A DNA stretch of 64,000 nucleotides. It comes from Gemmatales bacterium. Its GTDB lineage: Bacteria; Planctomycetota; Planctomycetia; Gemmatales; HRBIN36. Location: assembly GCA_025060195.1 (NCBI GenBank), contig JANXCQ010000019.1, positions 22,391 through 86,390 of the forward strand. Direction: 5' to 3'. A program made the translations under genes and the position numbers. A model generated the notes under the pieces. It had not been told where the DNA came from and did not search any database. It saw only the letters and a program-made list of their open reading frames with translations. This document shows, one piece after another, positions 27,350 through 37,499 of the stretch; position 1 is the first letter of the stretch, and each line of letters begins with the position of its first letter.

Positions 27350-28669
27350 TTAGTAGCGCAGTCGCTTATGATCACCGACATTAGGAGCGTCGGGATTAGT
27401 ATCTGGGCCGAAATAGCGTAAGGTGACTAGTGGCTCCGTACCGGTATTTTCGAAAACGACTCCTGCGCGTGCAGCATCATAAGTTACGAAGACTTCATCG
27501 TTCGTGAGTTCACCAAAACGAATCATCGCAGGGGTTTCTAGGTCAAACTTACCGATGCGGCCACGGCCTTGCACCGTGATGAGTCCATAAGCCCCGTTAT
27601 CGCGAATGGTAACTTTGACTCCCGGCTGGATCGTCAGTTCCTTCGCGGTAAATAGTTCCTTCCCATCTATTTTCCCGTACACCACCCAGCGGTCTAGATA
27701 GCCCTCGCTTTGGGTGTTTGCTACGGGAATAGGTTCTAAGTAATGATGGTCTTTAAAATAGGGATCGACGTTGGCTTCCCAGTCGAGCTGTTCGACGAGA
27801 TAATCTAGATCTTGATGTTTTTCACGAGGTACATCCTTGACTAAGAGATCCCAGGGTACAGGTCGGCCTTCGACCATGGATTGGTACATGGCAAAGACGT
27901 CGGAACCCCATTGCGGTTCATAAGTCACTAAGGAGCCGGGTGCATGTAAGATACAGGGCGGAACGAGCCAGCCCGTTCCTGGTTGTAAACGATAGGCTTT
28001 ACTGTAGTTGAGGATGCCGTTATCTCCCTGATGCCAACGTTCTAAACATCGGCGAATGTCCTCCTTAGTCGTGCCTGGCTCTAAGCCGAAGAAAGTATAG
28101 GGAAAATTGTTGCAGATGCTATTGAGCTGTGGCGGGAAATAATAGGCTTCAGGTTTACCTTGCTGGCCGACTAAGGCCGCTTGCTTATCGTTTTGATGCA
28201 TATGATGCGGGATGGGGCCTAAGTTGTCGAAGAATTTACTATAGACGGGCCAGCGCTTATATTTGTCCCACATTGGCTGACCAATAAACAGGGGACCTTC
28301 CAGTTCGATAGCTTCCTTGAGTGTGACAAACTTCCGGCCTTGGTAAACGATATAACTCAGGCCTTCGTCCCAGGGAGCGCCTTCATTAGCTGCCGGCGTG
28401 GTTGAGGCAAACCAACGTTCGTCAATGCCGCCGCGATGAGCGCCCAGGGCATAGTAATCATCCGGATGGAGTTTGAGCCGTTTGCCAGGCATCAGGAACG
28501 AACGCGGTACCCAGGTGGGGGCCAGTCGGACAATTCCCTCGCCGGTTTCCACGATTTCGCGGATTTGTTGGGAAGTGACGGCGGGTCGGCGAACGACGTC
28601 AGTAACACGGGGCTTTTTCGCTTCGGGGCTTTTTTTGACCTGAGGGGTGCGGGCCATTTTACGCGCCAT
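27350..28669 (-). CDS. Cupin protein related to class I mannose-6-phosphate isomerase
   Basis: A 439-residue protein. The frame is open to 28867, but the ATG at 28669 follows AAGGAG at about the right distance. The first 35 residues are basic and Pro/Lys-rich. Cupin-like metal-binding residues appear in the HMHQNDKQA motif with GKPEAYYFPPQLN downstream, and LVPPCILHAPGSLVTYEP gives a later conserved His. The C-terminal half has a second barrel (ELTIQPGVKVTIRDNGAYGL). This matches the layout of phosphomannose isomerase-like cupins seen in planctomycetes. Activity is not proven by sequence. Same strand as the isomerase/epimerase gene. Confidence 0.7.
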   Translation of the reverse strand: MARKMARTPQVKKSPEAKKPRVTDVVRRPAVTSQQIREIVETGEGIVRLAPTWVPRSFLMPGKRLKLHPDDYYALGAHRGGIDERWFASTTPAANEGAPWDEGLSYIVYQGRKFVTLKEAIELEGPLFIGQPMWDKYKRWPVYSKFFDNLGPIPHHMHQNDKQAALVGQQGKPEAYYFPPQLNSICNNFPYTFFGLEPGTTKEDIRRCLERWHQGDNGILNYSKAYRLQPGTGWLVPPCILHAPGSLVTYEPQWGSDVFAMYQSMVEGRPVPWDLLVKDVPREKHQDLDYLVEQLDWEANVDPYFKDHHYLEPIPVANTQSEGYLDRWVVYGKIDGKELFTAKELTIQPGVKVTIRDNGAYGLITVQGRGRIGKFDLETPAMIRFGELTNDEVFVTYDAARAGVVFENTGTEPLVTLRYFGPDTNPDAPNVGDHKRLRY

Positions 28670-29620
28670 AGATGTAGTCTCCTTCGCAGTGTCTGCATCG
28701 CGACCGAGGTCGCACCTTGCGGCTCGGCACTTGCTTCTGGCTCGCATTATAGTGAAAAAGCCACGTCCTGCCGAGGTGTCCGGGTTCTTGTGCTGACCAT
28801 TACGGACTCGCTCATTGACGCTGCCGATCGTTGCCCGATTTATTACCGCTGTATCTAAACGCGGCATGACTGGGTTGATCGAAATGGTGCTCCAGCACCG
28901 CGCGGAAGCACGCTTTTGGGATAACTAGCCGGGCAGAACGTTATTGCTCCCGGAAAATACAAATTGAAAATGAGCCCTTAGGCAGAGGGGTTAGCCTCCC
29001 CACGGCCATAGAAAGACGTAGCAAAAATGCAATATGTCGCGATGGGCGAACCGAGAATTAAGCTTAGGCAACGGATACACGGTCAGACAGACGGTCGCGA
29101 TCGGGTATACCAATAGCGACTGCCGCTCGGAGCCCCGACTAAGTCGGGGGTATAAGCATAATCGCCGCGTAGTACGGCGTCGCCTCGTGTCTTCATTTGC
29201 TGAGGCCCACCTAATAAGTCGCGCAAGTTACGGTCGCATCTATGCAAGGCCAGAACTGCGGCGGACGGCATGTGCCACGGCTCATGTCTTACTTTACATA
29301 AGCATGAGAGAAATTAATGAGCAGATCTTGCGTGTGAACGCAGAGTATTTTCGGTTGTTGGAAAATGATAAGTATAGTCGCGGATTATTAGCTTAGACTG
29401 TAATGCAGACTAATATGAATTGGCGTGGGCCAGCGACCATCAGCTATATTGGTGGCGTGCGGGCATACCGTTCACTAGGTGGTTAGTGTTTATACATGTC
29501 TAAGCGGCATAGTTAATTCGGACGGTGTCATCGCAACTTAGCTAAGTGCTTTGCCCCGATCTTTTGCAACCTGATCTGGAGTTTACCTAAGTGCAGACGC
29601 AGGATGATCAGACTTGGGCA
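28670..29620. other. Gene-free region of about 0.95 kb
   Basis: Upstream of the cupin gene and downstream of the ligase gene. A 120-codon plus-strand frame (29034-29396) has no domain or ribosome binding site and is not called. A perfect hairpin at 29133-29149 is listed separately. No RNA gene is recognised. Confidence 0.4.
29133..29149. other. Perfect 7-bp hairpin
   Basis: CCCCGAC and GTCGGGG flank a TAA loop in a gene-free stretch. There is no T-run after it on either strand, so it is not called a terminator. Confidence 0.45.
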
Positions 29621-31336
29621 TTAGGACTGCCGCAGACGACGGCGCAGGACTTTGCCGAGGAAGTTCTTCGGTAATTGTGGTACGATGTGAAATTTGCGAG
29701 GTCGCTTGTATTTGGCCAGATGTTCATCACAGAAATCGTCTAACGCTTTTAAGTCGAGTTGACCCTCGCGTGGCACAACGTAAGCCACTACCACCTCGCC
29801 TCGCTGGGGATCGGGTTCTCCGATCACAGCCGCCTCTGCTACCTGCGGAAATCGAAGTATGACTTCTTCCACTTCGGCGGGATAAACGAGGAAGCCGCTG
29901 GTTTTGATGATGTCCCGTTTGCGGTCCACGATAGTGAAATAACCGTCGGCATCGCGTCGGGCCAGGTCGCCAGTGTAGAGCCAACCGTGGCGTAAGGCGA
30001 GGGCTGTCTCCGTGGGGTTGCGCCAGTATCCGAGCATGACTTGAGGGCCACGGACAATTAATTCGCCAACTTCGCCGACAGGAAGTTCGGTGCTGCCGTC
30101 CAAGGCGTCCACAATGCGGGCTTCGGTGTCTGGTAAGGGGATGCCGATGGTTCCGGGGCGGTTGTATTCGGGGACGAGGGGATTGGCGTGGGTAACAGGC
30201 CCTGCTTCGGTGAGGCCATAGCCTTCGATAATTCCTTGGGCGCCGTAGCGTGCGAATTCTTCGCGGATGGCGGAATCGAGTGCCGAGGCCCCGGAGATCA
30301 CCGTGCGAATCGAGGAGAGGTCAGGACGTGAGGCACGGTCATGCCAGTGACGCAGCACGCGGTTCAGCGCGGCTAACATCGCGGGGACTGCGGGGAAAAT
30401 TGTCGGGCGCCAACGGTGGATGAGCTGCAAAGTGGCATGGGTTTCAAAGCGGGGATGGAGGTGGATGCTGGCGCGCATAGCAATCCCCGCTAACGCGCAC
30501 ACGGTCAGCCCGTAGGCATGGAAAAGCGGTAGGACGCCGAGGATGCGCTCTTGCCCGTCGTGAGCCAGGCTCCAGGCCCGTAATTGCCAGGCGTTGCATA
30601 GCAGGTTGCGATGGGAGAGCATGACGATTTTCGGCGAACCTGTGGTGCCACCGGTCGGAGCCAGGATCGCTAACGCGTCTAAATCCCCGTGGGCACCCAA
30701 AGAGTCGCGCGGGGCATAGTCGAGCAGATGGGGGAACGACACAAAAGGCTCACGGGTGACAAGGTGGAAATGGCCCTGTTTGCGGAGCCGTTCGATGCGG
30801 TAAAGCAGACTCTTGAATACCGGCAGTCGCTCGGCCAACGAAATGACAAACACGCGTTCGAGGCGTTGGCGTTGGAGAGCGAGGCTAAGATGAGGCGTGA
30901 ACAAATCCAGGGTAACGACATATCGGCACTCGGTGAGTTCGAGGAGGCGTTCGATTTCTTCGGGAACATAAAGAGGGCTGAGTTGTACGATATGTCCGCC
31001 TAACGACCAGACGGCAAAAAGTGTCACTAGGTATTCGGGCACGTTTGGGAGTAACACGCCGACTGCTGTGTTCTCACGCACGCCCGCATGCTGTAGTCCA
31101 TGAGCGACGCGGCAAACTTGGTCGTAAAGTTGATGGTAAGTCAAGCGTTGCTCTAACAGGGTGCAGGCGAGATGGTGCGGAAAGTCGGAGGCCGCGGTCG
31201 CGAGCAAACTGGGAAGATTGCCTCGGGGATACTCCAGACTGGCGGGTACGCTTGGTGGATAAAATCGCAGCCAGGGACGTTCTGCCAGAAGGTCAACTTC
31301 GTGCGAACTGGCAAGGTCGAATCGGTGCTGGGTCAT
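29621..31336 (-). CDS. AMP-forming fatty-acyl-CoA synthetase (ANL superfamily)
   Basis: A 571-residue adenylate-forming enzyme that would activate a carboxylic acid, probably a fatty acid, with ATP and CoA. Motifs: the P-loop-like APTGGTTGSPK, GYGLTEAGPVTHANP (the A5 motif), WLYTGDLARRDADGYFTIVDRKRDIIK (A7-A8), and PKNFLGKVLRRRL at the C-terminus with the catalytic Lys. The start is uncertain: ATG at 31336, or GTG at 31408, which overlaps the stop of the PPC-domain gene as GTGA. Same strand as, and tightly linked to, that upstream gene. It resembles long-chain FadD-type ligases; the substrate is not determined. Confidence 0.87.
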   Translation of the reverse strand: MTQHRFDLASSHEVDLLAERPWLRFYPPSVPASLEYPRGNLPSLLATAASDFPHHLACTLLEQRLTYHQLYDQVCRVAHGLQHAGVRENTAVGVLLPNVPEYLVTLFAVWSLGGHIVQLSPLYVPEEIERLLELTECRYVVTLDLFTPHLSLALQRQRLERVFVISLAERLPVFKSLLYRIERLRKQGHFHLVTREPFVSFPHLLDYAPRDSLGAHGDLDALAILAPTGGTTGSPKIVMLSHRNLLCNAWQLRAWSLAHDGQERILGVLPLFHAYGLTVCALAGIAMRASIHLHPRFETHATLQLIHRWRPTIFPAVPAMLAALNRVLRHWHDRASRPDLSSIRTVISGASALDSAIREEFARYGAQGIIEGYGLTEAGPVTHANPLVPEYNRPGTIGIPLPDTEARIVDALDGSTELPVGEVGELIVRGPQVMLGYWRNPTETALALRHGWLYTGDLARRDADGYFTIVDRKRDIIKTSGFLVYPAEVEEVILRFPQVAEAAVIGEPDPQRGEVVVAYVVPREGQLDLKALDDFCDEHLAKYKRPRKFHIVPQLPKNFLGKVLRRRLRQS

Positions 31337-31404
31337 GATGCCTGGCCCCACGTGAACTGATTTCCAGTCAATTCTACGCAGAGCCAAGCGCTCACCGGGT
31401 GAAA

Positions 31405-33483
31405 TCACTTGGCGACAACGATCTCCGGCAGACTGGCCCGAGCGTAAACTTGATACGACCGTCCTAAGTGTTTCGCCTGGCCTAGGATTACAATCGGTAG
31501 CGGCCCTGTGGGCAGGTTGTTAGGGAGCTTGAGGGCCAGTTTCGCTTCGGTTTGGCCGCGGGCGACCTTGGTGCTGGCAGGAGCGGTAAGGGCAACGGGT
31601 TGATTCGGCGCAGGAGGCGGAGCCACGGCAAAGATTTGTATTTCGTCTTCAAAGCCCGGCTGCCTATTTACACGTACTACCGCTTCCAAGCCCGTTTGGC
31701 CGCGTGGTAAACGATCTGTAGCGTATTTGGCCTCCAGGAGAAATGGCGGCACTTCAGTAACGCTGGCCGCTAAGGCCGTCTGCAGGTGCCGAGGCGGGTA
31801 GCGCAAGTTATTGAAAGTAGCAGCTAATGGCTCGCTCATGGTAACGGGCACAACGAATTCGCCCGTCTCGGCTTTGCCATGGGCCAGGATTTGCAACGGC
31901 CAGGCACCGAGCGGAGACTTTGGCTCCGCTTGAAGGAAAACCACTCCGACATTTTGTTCGCCGAGCATAACCCCTTCGCCTCGAAGATGGGGACCGGCTT
32001 GAGCTTGTAAGCGCACTGGGCCAGTATAATCGGTTCGTGTCAGCCGAACAAAACAGACGCCCACACCACCAGCGGGAACTTCGACGCGGTCTTGTAGAGC
32101 TTCGACCCGGATTGTTGGTGTGGCCGTTTGAATGGCAACGCGGTAAGTCTCCTCGGGGCCCCCGCTGTACTGCAAATGTTCCACCGTCAGGAAAACTTCG
32201 CCATCAGCGGGTGGATTGTACTCCAGGCGGGGCGGATCTTGCATCGGGTTGGAGTTGGCAAGTTGTTGTTGGCCCATGGCATCGCGCAGTGTCAGATAAA
32301 CGGCGCTGGGCGAGCTGTATTCCCACGTTTGAGCCTCGAAACTAATGCGCTGTCCCTTGCGCACGGGGACACGGAACCAATCGCGGTCTAAAGGTTTTTC
32401 CAGTCGGCCATTGACCGCGACGGGCACGGCCAAACGCTGTGCCTGCTCGGGTGAGTCGTTCGGCTCTTGCTCGAGTACTTCATCGAGCTGGGATAATGCG
32501 AGAATCACTGGCCAACCAGGAGGTGCGCTGGGACGCTGGGGACTGACCGGCAACCCCAACACGGTCGGCTCGGCGGGGGCCTGAAGAGCGACGGGCGGAA
32601 CACCGTCGAGGAAGGGGCCAGCGAAGGTGATGTTCGCAGTGGTCCCGCGTTTGACGCTGAGCGGAAAAGTCGTAGTCGCACAAGGGAAGTCGCCGACGCG
32701 TAAGCGGTAAACATAGTTCCCGCCTCCTTGGTAACGAACATCCCGAAGTTGTAGCAGATACTCGCCGCTCGACTTGGCGACGTAGATGAGGCGAGCATCG
32801 CGGTGCAACCCGGGGGCGTCGTCACTGAAAGCCACTTGCCGACCGTTTGCATCTTGGAGCACCAGAAGACTATCTAAAGGCGAACCGAGACGGCGGGCTA
32901 TGACCTCGAAGCAAACGCGTTGCCCTGCTTGAAGTGGGATGCGAAAATAGTAAGTCGCTTCTGCGTCTATACGTCCCGTTAGCACACACGGTGGCGTAAT
33001 TTTTTGAGCTTCGCTGACGGTGCGATTATTGCCGGTTACGGCCACTTCCGGAAGGTCGTCCACGCAGAACGGCAGCAAGTTGGAGATCCCACGGCGAGTA
33101 ACCAATCGCACAGCATGCACACCCAGGGGAGAATCTTTCGGTAAGTTCAGCTTGACGACGCACCGACTGGCGGGTTCTTTAGCATCGGGAATGATGTTGG
33201 CTTGTACCGGGAAGCTGGCGAGTACGCCAAGCGCGTCAGCTAACTCGCGACCTTGGAGCGATATTTCGACGATGCTGCCCCGCTGACCTCCGGGCGGATA
33301 ATAAGACGTAACGACAGGTCCCTGCGGATTAGGCGTCGGTAGTGTGCCAGGTTTAGGTTGGGCTGATAGTTGCCAAGTCAACGCCAGCAGGCCGATTACG
33401 GTAATTAGCGGTAAGGCTAATCCGGCACCGTAAGGTAGCTTCTGACCAGTTTGAAGCTGACCGCGTGGAAGCGCTGGCGGCAT
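31405..33483 (-). CDS. Exported protein with bacterial pre-peptidase C-terminal (PPC) domains
   Basis: A 692-residue protein from the ATG at 33483 (GAGGG upstream); a second ATG in frame lies at 33546. A signal segment follows (LPLITVIGLLALTWQLSAQP). The N-terminal domain has PPGGQRGSIVEISLQGRELA, typical of planctomycete proteins carrying PPC modules. Two PPC-like modules are visible, one around YYFRIPLQAGQRVCFEVIAR with GEYLLQLRDVRY, the other starting EQEPNDSPEQAQRLAVPVAV with DRDWFRVPVRKGQRISFEAQ. The rest is beta-rich. The stop overlaps a possible GTG start of the following ligase gene. Predicted extracytoplasmic; exact role unknown. Confidence 0.75.
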   Translation of the reverse strand: MPPALPRGQLQTGQKLPYGAGLALPLITVIGLLALTWQLSAQPKPGTLPTPNPQGPVVTSYYPPGGQRGSIVEISLQGRELADALGVLASFPVQANIIPDAKEPASRCVVKLNLPKDSPLGVHAVRLVTRRGISNLLPFCVDDLPEVAVTGNNRTVSEAQKITPPCVLTGRIDAEATYYFRIPLQAGQRVCFEVIARRLGSPLDSLLVLQDANGRQVAFSDDAPGLHRDARLIYVAKSSGEYLLQLRDVRYQGGGNYVYRLRVGDFPCATTTFPLSVKRGTTANITFAGPFLDGVPPVALQAPAEPTVLGLPVSPQRPSAPPGWPVILALSQLDEVLEQEPNDSPEQAQRLAVPVAVNGRLEKPLDRDWFRVPVRKGQRISFEAQTWEYSSPSAVYLTLRDAMGQQQLANSNPMQDPPRLEYNPPADGEVFLTVEHLQYSGGPEETYRVAIQTATPTIRVEALQDRVEVPAGGVGVCFVRLTRTDYTGPVRLQAQAGPHLRGEGVMLGEQNVGVVFLQAEPKSPLGAWPLQILAHGKAETGEFVVPVTMSEPLAATFNNLRYPPRHLQTALAASVTEVPPFLLEAKYATDRLPRGQTGLEAVVRVNRQPGFEDEIQIFAVAPPPAPNQPVALTAPASTKVARGQTEAKLALKLPNNLPTGPLPIVILGQAKHLGRSYQVYARASLPEIVVAK

Positions 33484-33798
33484 GACGTCAACCCTCGGCT
33501 TCCGGAGGGAAAGATTCGTAGCAGGCGGGCATGGTGTGGTGTGCATGACGTCGGTTTCTCAGGCTTTCCTACGAATCTCGACGGGTTGGTGGCAAGGGCC
33601 ACTCTCGCCGCGACCCTGGTCACCTCTGATAATAAGTTGGTAACCATGGCTTGACGACGAAGCCTGCCATGCTCCAGGCAGAACGAGAAGGTGCCTGGCC
33701 TCGTTTTCGTTTAGTCCGCCGAGTGCGACGAGCTTTTAGATCGCAAACCCGCCGAAACTCACGAATTTCCCCCCACCTAATAACAAGGAGTTGACAAC
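33484..33798. other. Divergent promoter region
   Basis: About 315 bp between the PPC-domain gene (minus) and the cytochrome/WD40 gene (plus). It includes a possible upstream start (33546) for the former. The region ends in ACAAGGAG, the ribosome binding site of the cytochrome gene. No promoter consensus stood out. Confidence 0.35.
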
Positions 33799-35262
33799 AT
33801 GCGTGGCGTGCGACTGTGTATCTGGTGCGGTATCGTGGCGCTGCTGGTGGCTTATCTGGGGCTGCTGCGCTTCGTCGCGATCAGCCCTGCGCAGCCAGCG
33901 CAAGCCGGCAAGCTCGTCAGTTTCTTGGACGAGGTGGCCCCAATCTTGAAGGAAAACTGCATCGCATGTCACGACGCCAAGCTTCGCAAGGGCCGTTTGG
34001 ACATGACCACTTTTGACGGTTTGCTGACCGGTGGCGACCGCGGACCGTCGGTAGTGGCAGGTAAGCCCGAGGAGAGTCCGCTCTATTTGCTGATCACGGG
34101 CCAGAAAGAACCGGTCATGCCGCCGCGGGAAACAGGGGGCAGCCTGACCAAGGAGCAAATTGGCATTATTGAGCGTTGGATTCGCGAGGGGGCAAAATTT
34201 GACGGCCCTTCGCCGAAGGCAAACCTACTGGTGGAATTACGGAAACGTTGGAACCCGCCGTTGCCACCCGCTCAATATCGGTTCCCTGCGGTCATTCGCG
34301 CCTTAGCCTTCACGCCGGACGGGAAACATCTCCTCGTCGGCGGCTACTTTGAAATCCTAGTTTGGGACTGGGAAAACGGGCAGTTAGTGAAACGTATTCG
34401 CACCCGCGCTGAGCGGACGAATGCGCTGGCCTTTCTTCCTGATGGTAAGACCCTCGTTGTTGCGGGCGGACGACCCGGTCAGGAAGGGGATGTGCGCGTG
34501 TATGACTTTTCTGCGAAACCGACACGGCAAGATGGGGCGATCGATTACCTTGACGGCGTCGATCCGAAAGCAGGTGTGTTGCTGCGCGAATTAGTGCAGA
34601 CCGATGATGAAATGCTGGCCCTAGCAGTCAGTAAGGACGGCAAACGGGTGGCTGCTGGCGGGTGCGACCGCATTGTCCGCGTGTGGGACACCGAAAAGTG
34701 GGCGCTGGAGCAATCCATCGAAAATCACGCTGATTGGGTGCTCGACTTATGCTTCACGCCCGATGGGAAATACTTACTCTCCGCCAGCCGCGATAAGACT
34801 GCGAAAGTCTGGGACTTGTCAGCCAAAGAACCATTAGCCACCTTTCCGGGGCACCAAGAATATGTTTCCGGCATTACGGTGCACCCCAGCGGCAAGATCG
34901 GCATCAGTTGTGGCCGCGATCGGCAGATTCGTTTCTGGAATATCGCCAGCAATCCCAATCAGATTCGCACCGCCGGTGGCCATGCCGATTTCGTCGAGAA
35001 AGTGCGGCTGCATCCGACTAAGCCGATTCTGGTTTCCTGTTCCGTAGACCGAACGGTACGCCTGTGGAACGCGGACAGCGGGGCACAACTGCGTAATTTG
35101 GAAGGCCACACCGACGCCGTGTTCGCGATTGCCATCAGTCCGGATGGCCAGCGTATCGCCAGCGGCGCCTGGAACGGCGAGGTGCGCCTATGGAGTGTGG
35201 ACGACGGCAAACTGCTGCGCCAGTTTATTGCTTCGCCACTAGCCCCCACCGCTAAGAAGTGA
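33799..35262 (+). CDS. c-type cytochrome fused to WD40 repeats
   Basis: A 487-residue exported protein with the ATG after AACAAGGAGTTGACAAC. The N-terminal hydrophobic segment spans about 5-30. Residues about 40-135 are a planctomycete-type cytochrome c domain with one haem site, CIACH (54-58), a likely Met ligand in PVMPPRE, and the ending IIERWIREGAKFDG. Residues about 160-480 are WD40 repeats, each with patterns such as ALAFTPDGKHLLVGG and DKTAKVWDLSAKEPLATFPG; about seven are visible, enough for one propeller. Such proteins occur in planctomycete periplasmic electron-transfer or sugar-metabolism clusters. Function beyond haem binding is unknown. Confidence 0.88.
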   Translation: MRGVRLCIWCGIVALLVAYLGLLRFVAISPAQPAQAGKLVSFLDEVAPILKENCIACHDAKLRKGRLDMTTFDGLLTGGDRGPSVVAGKPEESPLYLLITGQKEPVMPPRETGGSLTKEQIGIIERWIREGAKFDGPSPKANLLVELRKRWNPPLPPAQYRFPAVIRALAFTPDGKHLLVGGYFEILVWDWENGQLVKRIRTRAERTNALAFLPDGKTLVVAGGRPGQEGDVRVYDFSAKPTRQDGAIDYLDGVDPKAGVLLRELVQTDDEMLALAVSKDGKRVAAGGCDRIVRVWDTEKWALEQSIENHADWVLDLCFTPDGKYLLSASRDKTAKVWDLSAKEPLATFPGHQEYVSGITVHPSGKIGISCGRDRQIRFWNIASNPNQIRTAGGHADFVEKVRLHPTKPILVSCSVDRTVRLWNADSGAQLRNLEGHTDAVFAIAISPDGQRIASGAWNGEVRLWSVDDGKLLRQFIASPLAPTAKK

Positions 35263-35285
35263 AGCGGCGAGATCCGTAAGCGCGA

Positions 35286-36356
35286 TTAAACAGGTTGTGC
35301 TTCAATGGCTTGTACGACCAAATCGCCCACTTCGCTGGTGGTGTATCCCATTTGACCCGCGGCCATGCTTTTCAGTTTGTGGGCACAAACGTAGGCCACC
35401 GCTTGTTCCACTCGCTCGGCCGCGCGACGTTCGCCGAGAAACTCCAGCATCAGTTTCAGGGCCAAGATGGCTGCTATGGGATTGATTTTTCCTGTGCCTG
35501 TGTACTTCGGAGCTGAGCCACCCATCGGCTCAAACATGCTGGTACCGGTGGGATTAATGTTTGCCCCGGCCGCTACTCCCAAGCCTCCTTGCAAGATGGC
35601 CGCTAAGTCGGTGATGATGTCGCCGAACATGTTTTCCGTTACGATGGTGTCGTACCATTCCGGATTTTTCACCATCCACATGCAACAGGCGTCCACGTGG
35701 TTGTAATCCGTCTTAATGTCGGGATATTCCTTGGCCAATTCCTGAAACACACGCCACCACAAATCATGGGCATAAGTAAGCACGTTGGTCTTGAGCACCA
35801 GGGTGAGCTTCTTCTGGTCGTTGCGCTGTCGGCAAAACTCAAAGGCGTACCGCAAACAACGCTCGACCCCTTGACGTGTGTTAATCAGCTCCTGAGTTGC
35901 CACTTCATAGGGTGTACCCTTATGCAGAAATCCTCCGGCACCGCAATAGAGTCCTTCAGTGTTTTCGCGAATGACGACAAAGTCAATGTCTTCTGGCCCC
36001 TTATTTTTGATGGGCGTTTCGACACCCGGATAGAGCTTCACAGGACGTAAGTTGATGTATTGCTGAAACTCGAAACGAATCCGTAACAGCAGGCCGCGTT
36101 CAAGGATGCCCGGCGGCACGTCTGGATGCCCGACGGCTCCGAGGTAAATAGCTTTGAACTGGCCGAGTTCGCGCAGCACGGAATCGGGAAGTACCTCTCC
36201 AGTTCGGAGATACCGCTCCCCGCCCAGGTCATATTCGACAGTTTCGTAACTAAAGCCTTCACGCCGCGCCACGGCTTGGAGCACCTTCAGCCCTTCGCGG
36301 ACTACTTCCGGCCCAGTCCCGTCACCGCCAATCACTGCGATCCGGTAATGACGCAT
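35286..36356 (-). CDS. Isocitrate/isopropylmalate dehydrogenase family protein (LeuB-like)
   Basis: A 356-residue beta-decarboxylating dehydrogenase. The ATG at 36356 follows GGGGAGAGCCAA. Motifs: IAVIGGDGTGPEVV (N-terminal), VVIRENTEGLYCGAGG with the substrate-binding Arg/Glu, KTNVLTYAHDLW with the catalytic Lys, VTENMFGDIITDLAAILQGG (metal-binding Asp residues), and EPMGGSAPKYTGTGKINPIA (NAD-binding region). It most resembles 3-isopropylmalate dehydrogenase, the third step of leucine synthesis, though tartrate or isocitrate homologues share these motifs. It is convergent with the cytochrome/WD40 gene, only 23 bp away. Confidence 0.85.
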   Translation of the reverse strand: MRHYRIAVIGGDGTGPEVVREGLKVLQAVARREGFSYETVEYDLGGERYLRTGEVLPDSVLRELGQFKAIYLGAVGHPDVPPGILERGLLLRIRFEFQQYINLRPVKLYPGVETPIKNKGPEDIDFVVIRENTEGLYCGAGGFLHKGTPYEVATQELINTRQGVERCLRYAFEFCRQRNDQKKLTLVLKTNVLTYAHDLWWRVFQELAKEYPDIKTDYNHVDACCMWMVKNPEWYDTIVTENMFGDIITDLAAILQGGLGVAAGANINPTGTSMFEPMGGSAPKYTGTGKINPIAAILALKLMLEFLGERRAAERVEQAVAYVCAHKLKSMAAGQMGYTTSEVGDLVVQAIEAQPV

Positions 36357-36455
36357 TTGGCTCTCCCCTCTGCTCGGCTTTGTGGCACATCTCACGGTGT
36401 CGCATAGCATATTCATAACATACGCATGGTAGGATTGCTAATTAGGAACGAAACC

Positions 36456-37499
36456 ATGACGTCCATCCGCTGGGGTTACGTGATTACACGTTGCTTATCG
36501 CAGGTGGTGCGAAGTCTTTTCTGGTGCCTCATGGTGCTGGTCTGCTTACAAGGATGCAGCCGCCAAAGCCACGACGGGCAGGCGGAGGATGGGACAGTAG
36601 ATTCGACATCAACGGGTAATTACATTCCAATGACGAAGCCGATCCCATCGAACTTATCTTCTTCTAGGCCTATCCAAGATGAGTTTGAAAGGCTGTTGGG
36701 CGATCTTCCCGAAGATGTTACTGCCCTGCGGCACCAACTGCAACGCGATTGGGAAGTCTCGTTTTCTTGGTACGAACGAGAAGAGGGAAAATTCTTTCTA
36801 GCCCAACTGAGCTTCCAAAAGCAATTGCGCGATCACCATTTAATCGCGCTCATCGGGCTGCCAGGCCCCCTGGACATCCTTTTGACGGGCACGGGGGTAA
36901 GCGACCGAGGGTTGGCTTTGTTGGCCCGGTTGCGAACGACCACGCGGCAGGGGCGACCTCTCCTCGCAGAAGTTTGGGAGCTTCACTTAGGTTACACGCA
37001 GGTAACGAACGAAGGACTGGCACATTTGTCGGCTCTCGAATCGCTGCGCGTCTTAGATCTAACGCGAACCCATGTCAGAGACGATGGCTTGGTGCACTTG
37101 GCCAAACTTCCGCACTTGCAACGCTTGATTCTGGCGCGGACTGCAATTACAGGACGGGGACTGCCCCATTTACGCGAACTCAAGTCGTTAATCGAATTGG
37201 ACCTCGACGCAACCCATGTCGACGATCAAGGTTTGTACCAGTTGCCGGCCTTGCCAAAGCTACGGAAGCTGAATTTGCGGGGCACACGCATTTCCGACGC
37301 AGGGCTCGCGCGTCTCCAGGAACTTCCCGCCTTAGAGGAACTTGACGTTACGAACACACGCATCACCGATGCCTGCATCATCCACTTGAAAGAACTAAAG
37401 AAACTCCGTCGCTTACGCATCCTGCATCAAACTGGACTAAGTGAGTCTGGCAAACTTCAGCTTCACTTCAGCCTTCCTGAGCACGTGGACATTGATTGA
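36456..37499 (+). CDS. Leucine-rich repeat lipoprotein
   Basis: A 347-residue protein. The ATG at 36456 is preferred over one at 36426 because AGGAACGAAACC precedes it. A lipoprotein signal peptide ends in LVCLQGC, giving an N-terminal lipidated Cys. From about residue 140 there are about eight leucine-rich repeats of 24 residues, each like LPHLQRLILARTAITGRGLP or LPALEELDVTNTRITDACI, matching the bacterial LRR_6/cysteine-containing type common in planctomycetes. Probably a membrane-anchored protein-protein interaction module. Partner unknown. Confidence 0.8.
   Translation: MTSIRWGYVITRCLSQVVRSLFWCLMVLVCLQGCSRQSHDGQAEDGTVDSTSTGNYIPMTKPIPSNLSSSRPIQDEFERLLGDLPEDVTALRHQLQRDWEVSFSWYEREEGKFFLAQLSFQKQLRDHHLIALIGLPGPLDILLTGTGVSDRGLALLARLRTTTRQGRPLLAEVWELHLGYTQVTNEGLAHLSALESLRVLDLTRTHVRDDGLVHLAKLPHLQRLILARTAITGRGLPHLRELKSLIELDLDATHVDDQGLYQLPALPKLRKLNLRGTRISDAGLARLQELPALEELDVTNTRITDACIIHLKELKKLRRLRILHQTGLSESGKLQLHFSLPEHVDID

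Noticed and set aside
29034..29396. 120-codon plus-strand frame in the 29-kb gap
   Set aside because: It has no domain, no clear ribosome binding site, and includes the hairpin at 29133 translated as SEPRLSRGY, a sign of noncoding sequence.
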